A DNA stretch of 55,773 nt, taken from positions 1-55,773 of the forward strand of contig SUVV01000017.1 in NCBI GenBank assembly GCA_015061805.1. The letters run 5' to 3'. The translations under genes were made by a program, and so were the position numbers. Position 1 is the stretch's first letter; each line of letters starts with the position of its first letter. Positions 9,539 to 18,300 of this stretch are shown here, piece by piece. Below the pieces are notes generated by a model, which was given only the letters and a program-made list of their open reading frames with translations, did no database searches and was not told where the DNA came from. Source of the stretch: Lentisphaerota bacterium. Lineage in GTDB: Bacteria; Verrucomicrobiota; Lentisphaeria; Victivallales; Victivallaceae.

Positions 9539-9630
9539 TCAAAAAGAGCATAAAAAAGCATTTTTTTATATGTTTGCAATGGTGCTGCTGATGACATTGA
9601 TATTTTTTTATCAAATAGGTGGAAAATGAT

Positions 9631-9659
9631 TTGCAATTGATTTGAAACGGTGCTATATT
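9631..9659 (+). promoter_or_regulatory. Promoter of the hydCBA operon
   Basis: TTGCAA (9631-9636) and TATATT (9654-9659) are 17 bases apart. The leader to ATG 9789 is about 120 bases and holds no palindrome I recognise as a Rex operator. A GGGAGA ribosome site precedes the start. Confidence 0.65.
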
Positions 9660-9788
9660 TTACCCTTGTAGTTTTGTACCTTGCAGAAAAAATGGAATGT
9701 TGAAAAAATCAAAATTCTGTTTTAGTCGGCAAAGGAGATTTTTAACATTAATGCAATTCGACCATAAACTATTAACAGGGAGAAAATT

Positions 9789-10307
9789 ATGAGTTGTTGC
9801 AAAAAATTGTCGGAGGGAGCTGAAGCCAAGTTTGCTGAACTTGATGCTTTTATCGCAACCCTCGGCGTTGACCGTGATGATGAACGGCGGCGCGGAAGAC
9901 TGATTCAGGTACTGCACAAGGCACAGTCGATTTTCGGCTATCTGCCCCGTGAAGTCCAGCAGTATGTTGCGCAGAAACTTTTCCTCACCGAAGCACAGGT
10001 TTCCGGCGTGGTCAGTTTCTATAACTACTTCAGCACCGAGCCCAAAGGCAAATACTGCGTCGACGTCTGCATGGGAACCGCCTGCTACGTCAAAGGTGCC
10101 GAAAAGGTCCTTTCCGAACTGGAACGCGTTCTCGGCGTCAAGGCTGATACCCATCCCACTGAAGACGGTCTTTTCTCCATCTCCGCTCTCCGTTGCGTCG
10201 GTGCCTGCGGTCTGGCTCCCGTTATGATGGTCAATGGCAAGGTTTACGGCAAAGTCACCCCCGCCAAGGCTGTTGAAATTGTCAATGAATACAAGAAACA
10301 GGGATAA
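9789..10307 (+). CDS. hydC: NADH-dependent [FeFe]-hydrogenase subunit C (NuoE-like)
   Basis: A 172-residue thioredoxin-like [2Fe-2S] protein of the NuoE/HydC/HndA family. The four ligand cysteines are visible in CMGTAC (CX4C) and CVGAC (CX3C), about 37 residues apart. It is the small electron-transfer subunit of the cytoplasmic HydABC complex, which couples NADH (and in many organisms ferredoxin) to H2. It is the first gene of the operon, with hydB starting 3 bases after its stop, so translation is probably coupled. Like the two following genes, it strongly prefers C-ending codons, which suggests high expression. Confidence 0.92.
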   Translation: MSCCKKLSEGAEAKFAELDAFIATLGVDRDDERRRGRLIQVLHKAQSIFGYLPREVQQYVAQKLFLTEAQVSGVVSFYNYFSTEPKGKYCVDVCMGTACYVKGAEKVLSELERVLGVKADTHPTEDGLFSISALRCVGACGLAPVMMVNGKVYGKVTPAKAVEIVNEYKKQG

Positions 10308-10310
10308 CTT

Positions 10311-12242
10311 ATGAACAAGATCGTTTCTAAAGATTGTCTTATTGCCGCTTATAACGAATGCAAAGGCAAACTCGTTCTGCGTGAAACCGCTGAACACGAT
10401 ATCCACTCCGTCAAAAAAGAACTGCTCTGCTGCGGCGGTACCGGATGCCATGCTTCCAATTCCAAAGAACTGATGGAAAACCTCACCGCTGCAATCAAAA
10501 AGCACGGTCTGGAAAATGATGTCAAAGTCGTGCAGACCGGCTGCTTCGGTTTCTGCGCCCAGGGCCCGATCGTCAAGGTCATGCCCGACAACGTTTTCTA
10601 CGTTCAGGTCACTCCGGAAGATGCCGACGAAATCGTTGAAAAGCACATCGTCGGTAAAGAACTCGTCGAACGTCTGCTTTTCGTCGAACCCCAGCTCAAA
10701 GCCCGCGTCGCCGATTATGCCAAGATGAGTTTCTATGCCAAACAGAAACGTATCGCTCTGCGTAACTGCGGTCTGATCGATCCCGAAGATATCAGCGAAT
10801 ACATCGCCAACGAAGGTTATCAGGCCCTCGCCAAATGTCTTTTCGACATGAGCCGCGAACAGGTCGTTCAGGAAGTCCTCAACTCCGGTCTTTGCGGACG
10901 CGGCGGTGCCGGATTCCCGACCGGTCTCAAATGGAAGATCGCTGCCGGTGTCCAGGCTGATGAAAAGTATATCGTCTGTAACGCTGACGAAGGTGACCCC
11001 GGTGCCTTCATGGACCGTTCCATCATGGAAGGTGACCCCAACAGCATCATCGAAGCCATGGCCATCGGTGCTTATGCTATCGGCGCCCAGCGCGGTCTGG
11101 TCTACATCCGTGCTGAATACCCGCTCGCCGTCAACCGCCTCCAGATCGCCATCGACGAAGCCCGCGAACTCGGCTTGCTCGGTGACAACATCATGGGAAC
11201 CGACTTCTGCTTCGATATCGAAATCAAACTCGGTGCCGGTGCGTTCGTCTGCGGTGAGGAAACTGCTCTGATCCACTCCATGGAAGGTCAGCGCGGCGAA
11301 CCGACCACCAAACCGCCGTTCCCCGCCAACATCGGAGGCGGCTACTGGGGCTGCTCCACCAACGTCAACAACGTTGAAACCTATGCCACCATCCCCCAGA
11401 TCATCCGCAATGGTGCCAAATGGTTCAGCAAGATCGGTAACTGGCAGGCTGAATTCGATGAAAACGGCAACTTTGTCCGTACCATCAGCGGCAACGCCGG
11501 TACCAAGGTGTTCGCTCTCGCCGGTCAGATCAACAACGTCGGTCTGGTCGAAGTCCCCATGGGAACCACTCTGCGCGAAATCATCTACGAAATCGGCGGC
11601 GGTATCTCCGGCGGCCGTGAATTCAAAGCGGTTCAGACCGGTGGTCCTTCCGGCGGCTGTATCACTGCTGAAAACCTCGACACTCCCATCGACTTCATGA
11701 ACCTCTCCAAGATCGGTTCCATGATGGGTTCCGGCGGTATGATCGTGCTGTCTGACAAAGACTGTATGCCCGCTATGGCGAAGTTCTATCTCGACTTCAC
11801 CAAGGACGAATCCTGCGGTAAGTGCACCCCCTGCCGCGTCGGTACCCGCCGCATGCTGGAAATGCTCGAAAAGATCTGCGATGGTAACGGTACCATGGAA
11901 ATGCTTGACGATCTCGAAAACCTCGCCAAGACCATCACCGATACTGCTCTCTGCGGACTCGGACAGACCGCTCCGAACCCGATTCTGAGCACTCTGCGTT
12001 ACTTCAAGGATGAGTACATCGCTCACGTTGTTGACAAACGCTGTCCGTCCGGCACCTGCCGCAAGCTCTTCACCCTCAAGATCAATGACACCTGTATCGG
12101 TTGTACCAAATGTAAGCGCAACTGCCCGGTCGACGCCATCACCGGCGAACTCAAGCAGAAGCACGTCATCGATCAGAGCAAGTGTATCAAATGCGGTGCC
12201 TGTATTGAAGGATGTCCGAAAAAATCCATCGTTATGGAGTAA
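10311..12242 (+). CDS. hydB: NADH-dependent [FeFe]-hydrogenase subunit B (NuoF-like flavoprotein)
   Basis: A 643-residue three-part protein. Residues 1-125 form an NuoE-like thioredoxin fold with CGGTGC and GCFGFC cysteines. The middle is the NuoF-type FMN/NADH-binding domain, with GRGGAGFPTGLKW, CNADEGDPGAFMDR and GAGAFVCGEETAL, followed by the [4Fe-4S] motif SCGKCTPCRVG. The C-terminus carries two ferredoxin motifs, CIGCTKCKRNCP and CIKCGACIEGCP. This is the architecture of the HydB/HndC subunit that oxidises or reduces NAD(H) in the trimeric hydrogenase. It sits between hydC and hydA; the hydA start is 8 bases after its stop. Whether the complex bifurcates electrons cannot be read from the sequence. 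Confidence 0.93.
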   Translation: MNKIVSKDCLIAAYNECKGKLVLRETAEHDIHSVKKELLCCGGTGCHASNSKELMENLTAAIKKHGLENDVKVVQTGCFGFCAQGPIVKVMPDNVFYVQVTPEDADEIVEKHIVGKELVERLLFVEPQLKARVADYAKMSFYAKQKRIALRNCGLIDPEDISEYIANEGYQALAKCLFDMSREQVVQEVLNSGLCGRGGAGFPTGLKWKIAAGVQADEKYIVCNADEGDPGAFMDRSIMEGDPNSIIEAMAIGAYAIGAQRGLVYIRAEYPLAVNRLQIAIDEARELGLLGDNIMGTDFCFDIEIKLGAGAFVCGEETALIHSMEGQRGEPTTKPPFPANIGGGYWGCSTNVNNVETYATIPQIIRNGAKWFSKIGNWQAEFDENGNFVRTISGNAGTKVFALAGQINNVGLVEVPMGTTLREIIYEIGGGISGGREFKAVQTGGPSGGCITAENLDTPIDFMNLSKIGSMMGSGGMIVLSDKDCMPAMAKFYLDFTKDESCGKCTPCRVGTRRMLEMLEKICDGNGTMEMLDDLENLAKTITDTALCGLGQTAPNPILSTLRYFKDEYIAHVVDKRCPSGTCRKLFTLKINDTCIGCTKCKRNCPVDAITGELKQKHVIDQSKCIKCGACIEGCPKKSIVME

Positions 12243-12250
12243 GATCAGCA

Positions 12251-13993
12251 ATGAAAACTGTAAATCTCACAATCAACGGCAAGGCCGTTACTGTTCCCGC
12301 CAATTATACCATTTTGGATGCGGCAAAGCAGCTTAATATCAACATCCCGACCCTTTGCTACTGCGCCCATCTGGGCAGCGGCGAATGCAACAAGCCCGCC
12401 AGCTGCCGCGTCTGCGTGGTCGAAGTCGAGAAACGCCGCAACCTGGCTCCCGCCTGCGCCACCCCGGTCATGGAAGGTATGGTCGTTCACACCAACAGCC
12501 AGCGCGCCCTCAAGGCCCGCCGCACCATCGTTGAACTGATGCTCAGCGACCACCCGCAGGACTGCCTGGTCTGTCCGAAGAACCGCTACTGCGAACTGCA
12601 GAAACTGGCGGTCGAATTCGGTATCCGCGAAATCGAATACAAAGGCGAAGTCAACAAGTTTGAAGCTGACACCTCCAGCAACGCCATCATGCGCGACCTT
12701 TCCAAGTGCGTCATGTGCCGCCGCTGCGAAACCGTCTGCTCCAAGGTTCAGACCGTCGGCGCTCTGACCGGTTACGGCCGTGGTTTCAGTGCCAAAGTCG
12801 GTACTGCCAGCATGATTCCGCTGGCTGACACCAGCTGTACCTTCTGCGGACAGTGCGTCAACGTCTGCCCGGTCGGTGCCATCACCGGTATCAGCTATGT
12901 GAAAAAAGTCTGGGCGGCGATCAATGATCCCTCCAAGACTGTCATTGTTCAGACTGCTCCGGCTGTCCGCGTCGCGGTCGGTCAGGAATTCGGTTTTGCC
13001 CCCGGCGTCCCTGTCACCGGAAAAATGGTTGCCGGTCTCCGCGCTCTGGGATTTGACAAAGTTTTCGACACCAACTTCTCTGCTGACCTTACTATCATGG
13101 AAGAAGGCAACGAAATCGTCGAACGCATCAAATCCGGCAAGAACCTGCCGATCCTGACCAGCTGCTGCCCCGGCTGGATCAACTTCATCGAACACAACTA
13201 CCCTGATCTGCTCCACATCCCCTCCAGCTGCAAATCCCCGCAGCAGATGTTCGGCGCCATTGCCAAGAGCTACTACGCCGAAAAGATCGGTGTCAAGCCG
13301 GAAGATCTGATCGTTGTTTCCGTCATGCCCTGCCAGGCGAAAAAATACGAAGCCGCCCGTCCGGAATTCGCTCCCAACGGCGTCCGCGATGTTGACTACG
13401 TCGTCACCACCCGCGAACTCTGCCGCATGTTCAACGAAGCCGGTATCAACCTCGCCAACATGGATGACGAAGAATATGACAGCCCGCTCGGCGCTTCTGC
13501 CGGTGCTGCTGACATCTTCGGTGTCACTGGCGGTGTGCTTGAAGCTGCCTGCCGTTCCGTCTACTTCATGCTCAACGGTAAGGAACTCGAAGGCGATGCC
13601 ATCAACTTCCGCGCTGTCCGCGGTCTGGACGGCATCAAGGAAGCCAAGGTCGAAATCGCTCCGGGCAAAACCATCAACGTTGCGGTCTGCTCCGGTCTGG
13701 GTAACGCCCGCAAGGTTCTGGATATGGTCCGTCAGGATCCCAACCGCTTCCAGGCTATCGAAATCATGGCTTGCCCCGGCGGTTGTATCAACGGCGGCGG
13801 TCAGCCCTTCCTCTTCGGCGATGCCGAACTGCTTGAAAAGCGCATGAAAGGTCTCTACAGCGAAGATGAACGCAAAGTCATCCGCTGCTCCCACAACAAC
13901 CCGGATATCAAGGCTCTCTATGCTGAGTTCCTCGGTACCCCGGGCAGTGAAAAGGCTCACCACCTGCTTCACACCAAATATCACTCCAAATAA
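12251..13993 (+). CDS. hydA: [FeFe]-hydrogenase catalytic subunit A
   Basis: A 580-residue group A [FeFe]-hydrogenase. In order: an N-terminal plant-type [2Fe-2S] domain (cysteines within 36-69), the His-ligated [4Fe-4S] motif H102-X3-C106-X2-C109-X5-C115, two ferredoxin motifs (CVMCRRCETVC, CTFCGQCVNVCP), then the H-cluster domain. All three H-cluster signatures are intact: P1 TSCCPGW (304-310), P2 MPCQAKKYE (360-368) and P3 MACPGGCINGGGQP (507-520). The proton-relay cysteine in P1 is kept. A C-terminal small-subunit-like tail ends in HTKYHSK. The start is ATG 12251, not an upstream in-frame start inside hydB. Maturation genes hydE, hydF and hydG are not in the window. Confidence 0.95.
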   Translation: MKTVNLTINGKAVTVPANYTILDAAKQLNINIPTLCYCAHLGSGECNKPASCRVCVVEVEKRRNLAPACATPVMEGMVVHTNSQRALKARRTIVELMLSDHPQDCLVCPKNRYCELQKLAVEFGIREIEYKGEVNKFEADTSSNAIMRDLSKCVMCRRCETVCSKVQTVGALTGYGRGFSAKVGTASMIPLADTSCTFCGQCVNVCPVGAITGISYVKKVWAAINDPSKTVIVQTAPAVRVAVGQEFGFAPGVPVTGKMVAGLRALGFDKVFDTNFSADLTIMEEGNEIVERIKSGKNLPILTSCCPGWINFIEHNYPDLLHIPSSCKSPQQMFGAIAKSYYAEKIGVKPEDLIVVSVMPCQAKKYEAARPEFAPNGVRDVDYVVTTRELCRMFNEAGINLANMDDEEYDSPLGASAGAADIFGVTGGVLEAACRSVYFMLNGKELEGDAINFRAVRGLDGIKEAKVEIAPGKTINVAVCSGLGNARKVLDMVRQDPNRFQAIEIMACPGGCINGGGQPFLFGDAELLEKRMKGLYSEDERKVIRCSHNNPDIKALYAEFLGTPGSEKAHHLLHTKYHSK

Positions 13994-14034
13994 TTAAAAT
14001 GATTTGGATTCCCGGCGGCAGTCAAGCCGCCGGA

Positions 14035-14087
14035 GATAAAAAAATTGCCGGAGAAAACGGAATGTTTTCTCCGGCAATTTTTTTATC
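14035..14087. terminator. Long perfect-stem bidirectional terminator after hydA
   Basis: A perfect 24-bp inverted repeat (14035-14058 with 14064-14087) has a five-base loop GGAAT. The G/C core TTGCCGGAG is flanked by runs of seven A and seven T, so it can terminate transcription in both directions in this convergent gap. Confidence 0.9.
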
Positions 14088-14107
14088 TGATAAGGGAAGA
14101 TGGCATT

Positions 14108-14178
14108 GTGGGGAGGGGAGCTTTTCCCCACCCCCCACCCCACCCCTTTTCGAAAAAAGCGAGGTATGTTTGCTCCCG
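14108..14178 (-). repeat. Copy of the dispersed convergent-gap repeat (inverted orientation)
   Basis: Read on the minus strand it shows the family order: GGGAGCAAA, a TACCYCGC-type box, CTTTTTTCGAAAAGGGG, then a G-rich run (GGGGTGGGG). This copy lacks the long terminal hairpin seen at 23450-23503 and 38683-38738. Confidence 0.75.
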
Positions 14179-14220
14179 TTGACCGCAATCAGAAGGAAAT
14201 ATTCAACAGGTGAATGATCC

Positions 14221-15096
14221 TTAAATTTCTCCGAGTTCCGCGAATTTCTGACAGGTTTCAGCGATTGTTTCGCCGGGGCGTTGGATAACTTCGCACTGAA
14301 TTACCTGCAGTTTTGGAGCGCTTTTCAAGAGCGGAATGACCTTTTGCCAGTTGATTGTCCCGTTCCCCGGCAGACGGTGACCGTCGATCGAAGCATCGTT
14401 GTCGTGGAGATGACAGTTGACGATTTCCGGAAGCATGCGTTCCAGCGCCTGATCGTCCCATTCCGGCTCATTGACTCCGACGGTACGCCAGTATTGATGG
14501 ATGACTGAATCGGCAAGATTCCTCGCCGCATCCAGTTGATGCGCGTGACCGGAATCGTAGCACAAACCGAGGTAAGGTGAATCGTATTCCGCTTTGAGTT
14601 CAGTAACCCGTCTGGGACAGGCGGCGCGGGACATACTGTTTTCAATACAGACGATAACTCCGCATTTTTCGGCTTCCGGCAGCAGGGTGTCGATGGCATC
14701 GCGCATCAGATCCAGGTGTTTTTCGAGCGGTATTTCCGGAAAGAAGCGGTCACTTCCGGGGTGGATGGTGATGGTTTTGACCTCCATGAAAGCACAGATG
14801 TTGATCGCCAGTTTGTGCCGGGCGAGCATCTGTTGCCGGAAACATGGATCGGGGCAGTTCAAATCCAACACGCCGCCGAAAGGAGAATGGGCATCCATGA
14901 AAGTCAATCCGCATTCTGCCATTTCAGCATTGATTTGTGCGGCGTATTTGTGATCGCGCATGATTTCAGAAATAAAATGGTTGCTTAAAACCAGATGCTT
15001 GGCTCCGGCGGCGGCAAAGGCTTCCATTGAACTGCGGCGGACTTCATCGCTGCCGAATTCTCCGGCGAGGACATAGGTGACTGGTACATTGAACAT
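14221..15096 (-). CDS. Sugar phosphate isomerase/epimerase family protein (AP endonuclease 2-like TIM barrel)
   Basis: A 291-residue xylose-isomerase-like TIM barrel without a signal peptide, so cytoplasmic. Visible hallmarks are metal-ligand segments such as ITIHPGSD, VIVCIENSMS, LCYDSGHAHQ and NCHLHDND. These place it in the IolE/hydroxypyruvate-isomerase/D-tagatose-epimerase superfamily. The substrate cannot be told from the sequence. GGGAG lies 9 bases before ATG 15096, supporting the start. It is a single gene, convergent with hydA and divergent from the peptidase gene. Confidence 0.8.
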   Translation of the reverse strand: MFNVPVTYVLAGEFGSDEVRRSSMEAFAAAGAKHLVLSNHFISEIMRDHKYAAQINAEMAECGLTFMDAHSPFGGVLDLNCPDPCFRQQMLARHKLAINICAFMEVKTITIHPGSDRFFPEIPLEKHLDLMRDAIDTLLPEAEKCGVIVCIENSMSRAACPRRVTELKAEYDSPYLGLCYDSGHAHQLDAARNLADSVIHQYWRTVGVNEPEWDDQALERMLPEIVNCHLHDNDASIDGHRLPGNGTINWQKVIPLLKSAPKLQVIQCEVIQRPGETIAETCQKFAELGEI

Positions 15097-15166
15097 GATA
15101 AAATTCTCCCTGAAATTTTTAATTAATAACTTTTCATGTGTTAGATAAGTTGATTGTGTTTTTTAT

Positions 15167-15194
15167 AAAATACTCCGGTATTCTTTTTTTGCAA
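15167..15194 (-). promoter_or_regulatory. Promoter of the sugar isomerase-like gene
   Basis: On the minus strand, TTGCAA (15189-15194) and TATTTT (15167-15172) are 16 bases apart, about 70 bases upstream of the start. Confidence 0.45.
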
Positions 15195-15258
15195 GTGGTT
15201 TTGTATGTGGTGAATTACCTTATATCTGATAAAAAATAAATTATTATAAAATAACGCT

Positions 15259-15287
15259 TTGACAAAAGTATTTTCTTGTGCTCTATT
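15259..15287 (+). promoter_or_regulatory. Promoter of the C10-peptidase/RTX gene
   Basis: A consensus TTGACA (15259-15264) is followed after 17 bases by TCTATT (15282-15287). It overlaps an upstream in-frame ATG (15276), so translation must begin at ATG 15327, which has GGTGGG just before it. Confidence 0.6.
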
Positions 15288-15326
15288 AATAGCAAGTGTT
15301 ATTGCAAAAGTAAAAATGGTGGGAAT

Positions 15327-18300
15327 ATGATTGATTTTGAAAGTGTAATTGATCTTGGCACAATCACCGTAGACAAGGTTTTTGATGATTTGACGTTTTC
15401 GTCGATGTCGATCGGTGGTGCGATTTTTTCATTTACTGTGACTCGGGAGTGCTATCTCTCGCTGAAAATTACAGATTCAAGTGAGATTATGTCCGGTATG
15501 ATTCAAGTTTGTGATGAAGACAGCAATCCGTTCATGCTTGGAGTGAATGGGGATGGTATCTTCGTCCCTGGAACGTATTATATATTTACCGACCCTGTTG
15601 GATTTCAAAGCGGCAAATTGATTTTTGATACGGAAGATATTCTGGCAACTGGAAATGACAGCATTGAAAACGCCTGCGACCTCGGTGAAATCGAAGGTGA
15701 AAACAGTTTTTCCGGAGTTTATTTGCAAGGATATACTGCTTATTACAAATTCACGTTGCCCCAGGACGGTATTCTTACATTTTGTGCTGATTCCTCAACT
15801 GATTATATGTCTCCGTCTGTAGCATTATATCATGACGATGCTATCTATATTGGCAGTGGAATTCCCGGGGAGGCTATCGTTGCAGAGTTGGAAGCGGGAA
15901 CTTATATCATTGCTCTCGACGGACACGATATGATGGTATCAATGAACTTTGAACTGGAGCAGGTTATTTCAGGAAACAATAGCATTGAAACAGCTCATGA
16001 TCTCGGTACGATTACCGGCGAAATGAGTTTTGAGCAGATTTTTTTAAAGCAATACGAAGATGACTATTTTCGATTTACGATTGATAAAGAATGCAGACTT
16101 TGTATAAATGCATTGGCCAATCAAGAGTGGAAGATGATGCAAATAACGGTCTATGACGAAAATTATAATAAAATAGATTTGGGGGATGGATCGGTCGTCA
16201 ATGCTGAATTTTTGACAGGAACATATTATTTGAAGTTAAATTCCTCGGATACCAAGGTGACATTGAATTTTATTCAGGAAGAATGCAAGGATAATACCTC
16301 TTTGTCGAATGCCTCTCCTCTGGGCAATATCAAAGACGTGATGTATCTCGAAAATATGTTGGTTTCATCAGTTCCGGAATATTATTCTTTTTCACTTGAT
16401 GAGGATAGTGTCATTACAACGCGTTTGCAAGCAGATGTACCACATACCGTAACCTTTTTTAATGAGAGCGGGCAAAAAATATATCACAATGTTTTTCAAA
16501 AATCAGGTGATATTAAGTTTGAATTGGATGCCGGAAATTATTATGTGTCTGTGGAATCTGACCAGCTGAATCGCTGTAATATAGTGTTTTTACAAGAATT
16601 GGATGAAGTAGATGAAACTGACCCTGCGCATGCACCTGAGCTTTCAAAAGATTCTTTGAAAGGAACATATTTCAAAAAAAATGAAGTGAAATATTATTCG
16701 TTTTATCTGTCAGAACCCCAAATGATCTGTTTTGATCTGCCTTCTGACAGCGGTTTGAAAGTTACAAATGTTTTTCCTGAAGGTTATTACCCTGACATTT
16801 ATGGTGAAATTTCTGTATTTCAAAATAATTACGGCTATTGTTGTGATTTGAAAAGCTCTGGATATTATTTGTTAGAAGTCAGTTCGGAGAGAGAACAGGT
16901 CGTGTCAGATGATCTGTCAATCAGTTATTTGGATGGGAATATTCTTGCCAACAATTCTCAGAATTTTTCTTTTGCTTCGGCAGCATACATCGGTATTGAT
17001 GGTTTTGTCAGTTTTTGCAATATTTCTCAGCAGGCTCGATATTACAAGTTTGATGTTACACGCGGAGCACCGGTGGTGAATATTACTGCGTTAGGGGATG
17101 CCGAGATAATTCTTTATGATTTATCCGGAAATGTACTTTCAAGTTCAGCAGAAGATGCTTGGACACTTGCTCCCGGCTCCTACTATGTCTCGATTCGCAG
17201 CTGTGATGATGATATCATCGATTCTTTCCATATTGAAAAAAGTGGTTTGGGAGTTGTTCGTGGAAATAACTCGTGGGATGATTCGTTGGAACTTGGTGAT
17301 TTGTCGATCCCCGTAGAATTTACAGCAGAGGATGATGGAGAAAAGTATTTTAAATTTACTCTCGATTCCGAAGAATCTATTTTGATTGCAGCACAAAATG
17401 CAAGTGCCAAAGCATTCAATAATATTGGAATTGAGCTGTATGATGAAAATCAAAAACTTATTTCCCGAAACACAAATTATTTGTTGCAAAACAATCTTGA
17501 ATCCGGCACATATTATGCCAGAGTTCAAGATAATACATCCAATAAAAAGGAACAGTCAAGTTTCAGCATTGTACTTACTGCCGTTGACACCGACAGTAAG
17601 TATAATGGAAAAGTGTTGCTGAATACACTGTGGCGTCAGGACTACCCATATAATATGTATTGTCCAACCATAAATAATGCGAGATGTGTGACTGGATGTG
17701 GCAGTACAGCAGCTTCGCAGGTGGCATACTATTGGATAAAGCTCGGATATTTAAACTCATTATACCTTTATCTTGATGAGTCTAATTCATACGAATCATT
17801 CGACACTTTCAGTACTGATGGGACTTACAGCCCAGCACAATATTATGAAATTTCAGATTCTGAAGCTGCTGCTGCCGCAGCTGGATACTTACCTTTTGAC
17901 AAAGTAAACGAAATCATTGCAGCCGGAAATATCAATTCAACAGAATTTATTGCGGCGTTGTGCTTTTCTGTTGGAGTTTATTCCAAAGCTCTATATGGCA
18001 CACGCGGAACAGAAACATCCAACGAACACATAGGTAATGAAGCTGCTTTAAATGTTCAGAGATATTCCAACGGCGCTTTCGGAGGACAGGATATACCTCC
18101 AAAAACATCTTCAATTCCGGTAGACAAACTTATTGAGGATTTGCTTGCAGGTCATCCTGTTTTAGCATCAACTGCGCCTGTTACCAATATGATTGTCGCA
18201 TCTCATGCGATAGTGATTGATGGATATAATTCTCTCAATGACACTTTTCATATTAATGTCGGATGGGGGGGGAATTCTGACGGATGGTATTCGCGGCAAG

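Noticed and set aside
12212-12250. An upstream start for hydA inside hydB
   Set aside because: ATG 12251 gives the family's standard N-terminus directly, and the upstream extension is unlike any hydrogenase.
9660-12251. An 863-residue open frame on the minus strand opposite hydC and hydB
   Set aside because: It mirrors two fully recognisable genes. Its Asp/Gly/Phe-rich composition is the expected antisense of C-ending codons, and it has no domain motif.
12245-13984. A 579-residue minus-strand open frame over hydA
   Set aside because: It is a shadow of hydA codon bias; the plus strand carries all hydrogenase signatures.
15276-15326. A start at ATG 15276 for the C10 peptidase
   Set aside because: It lies inside the TTGACA/TCTATT promoter and lacks a ribosome site. 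ATG 15327 has GGTGGG upstream.
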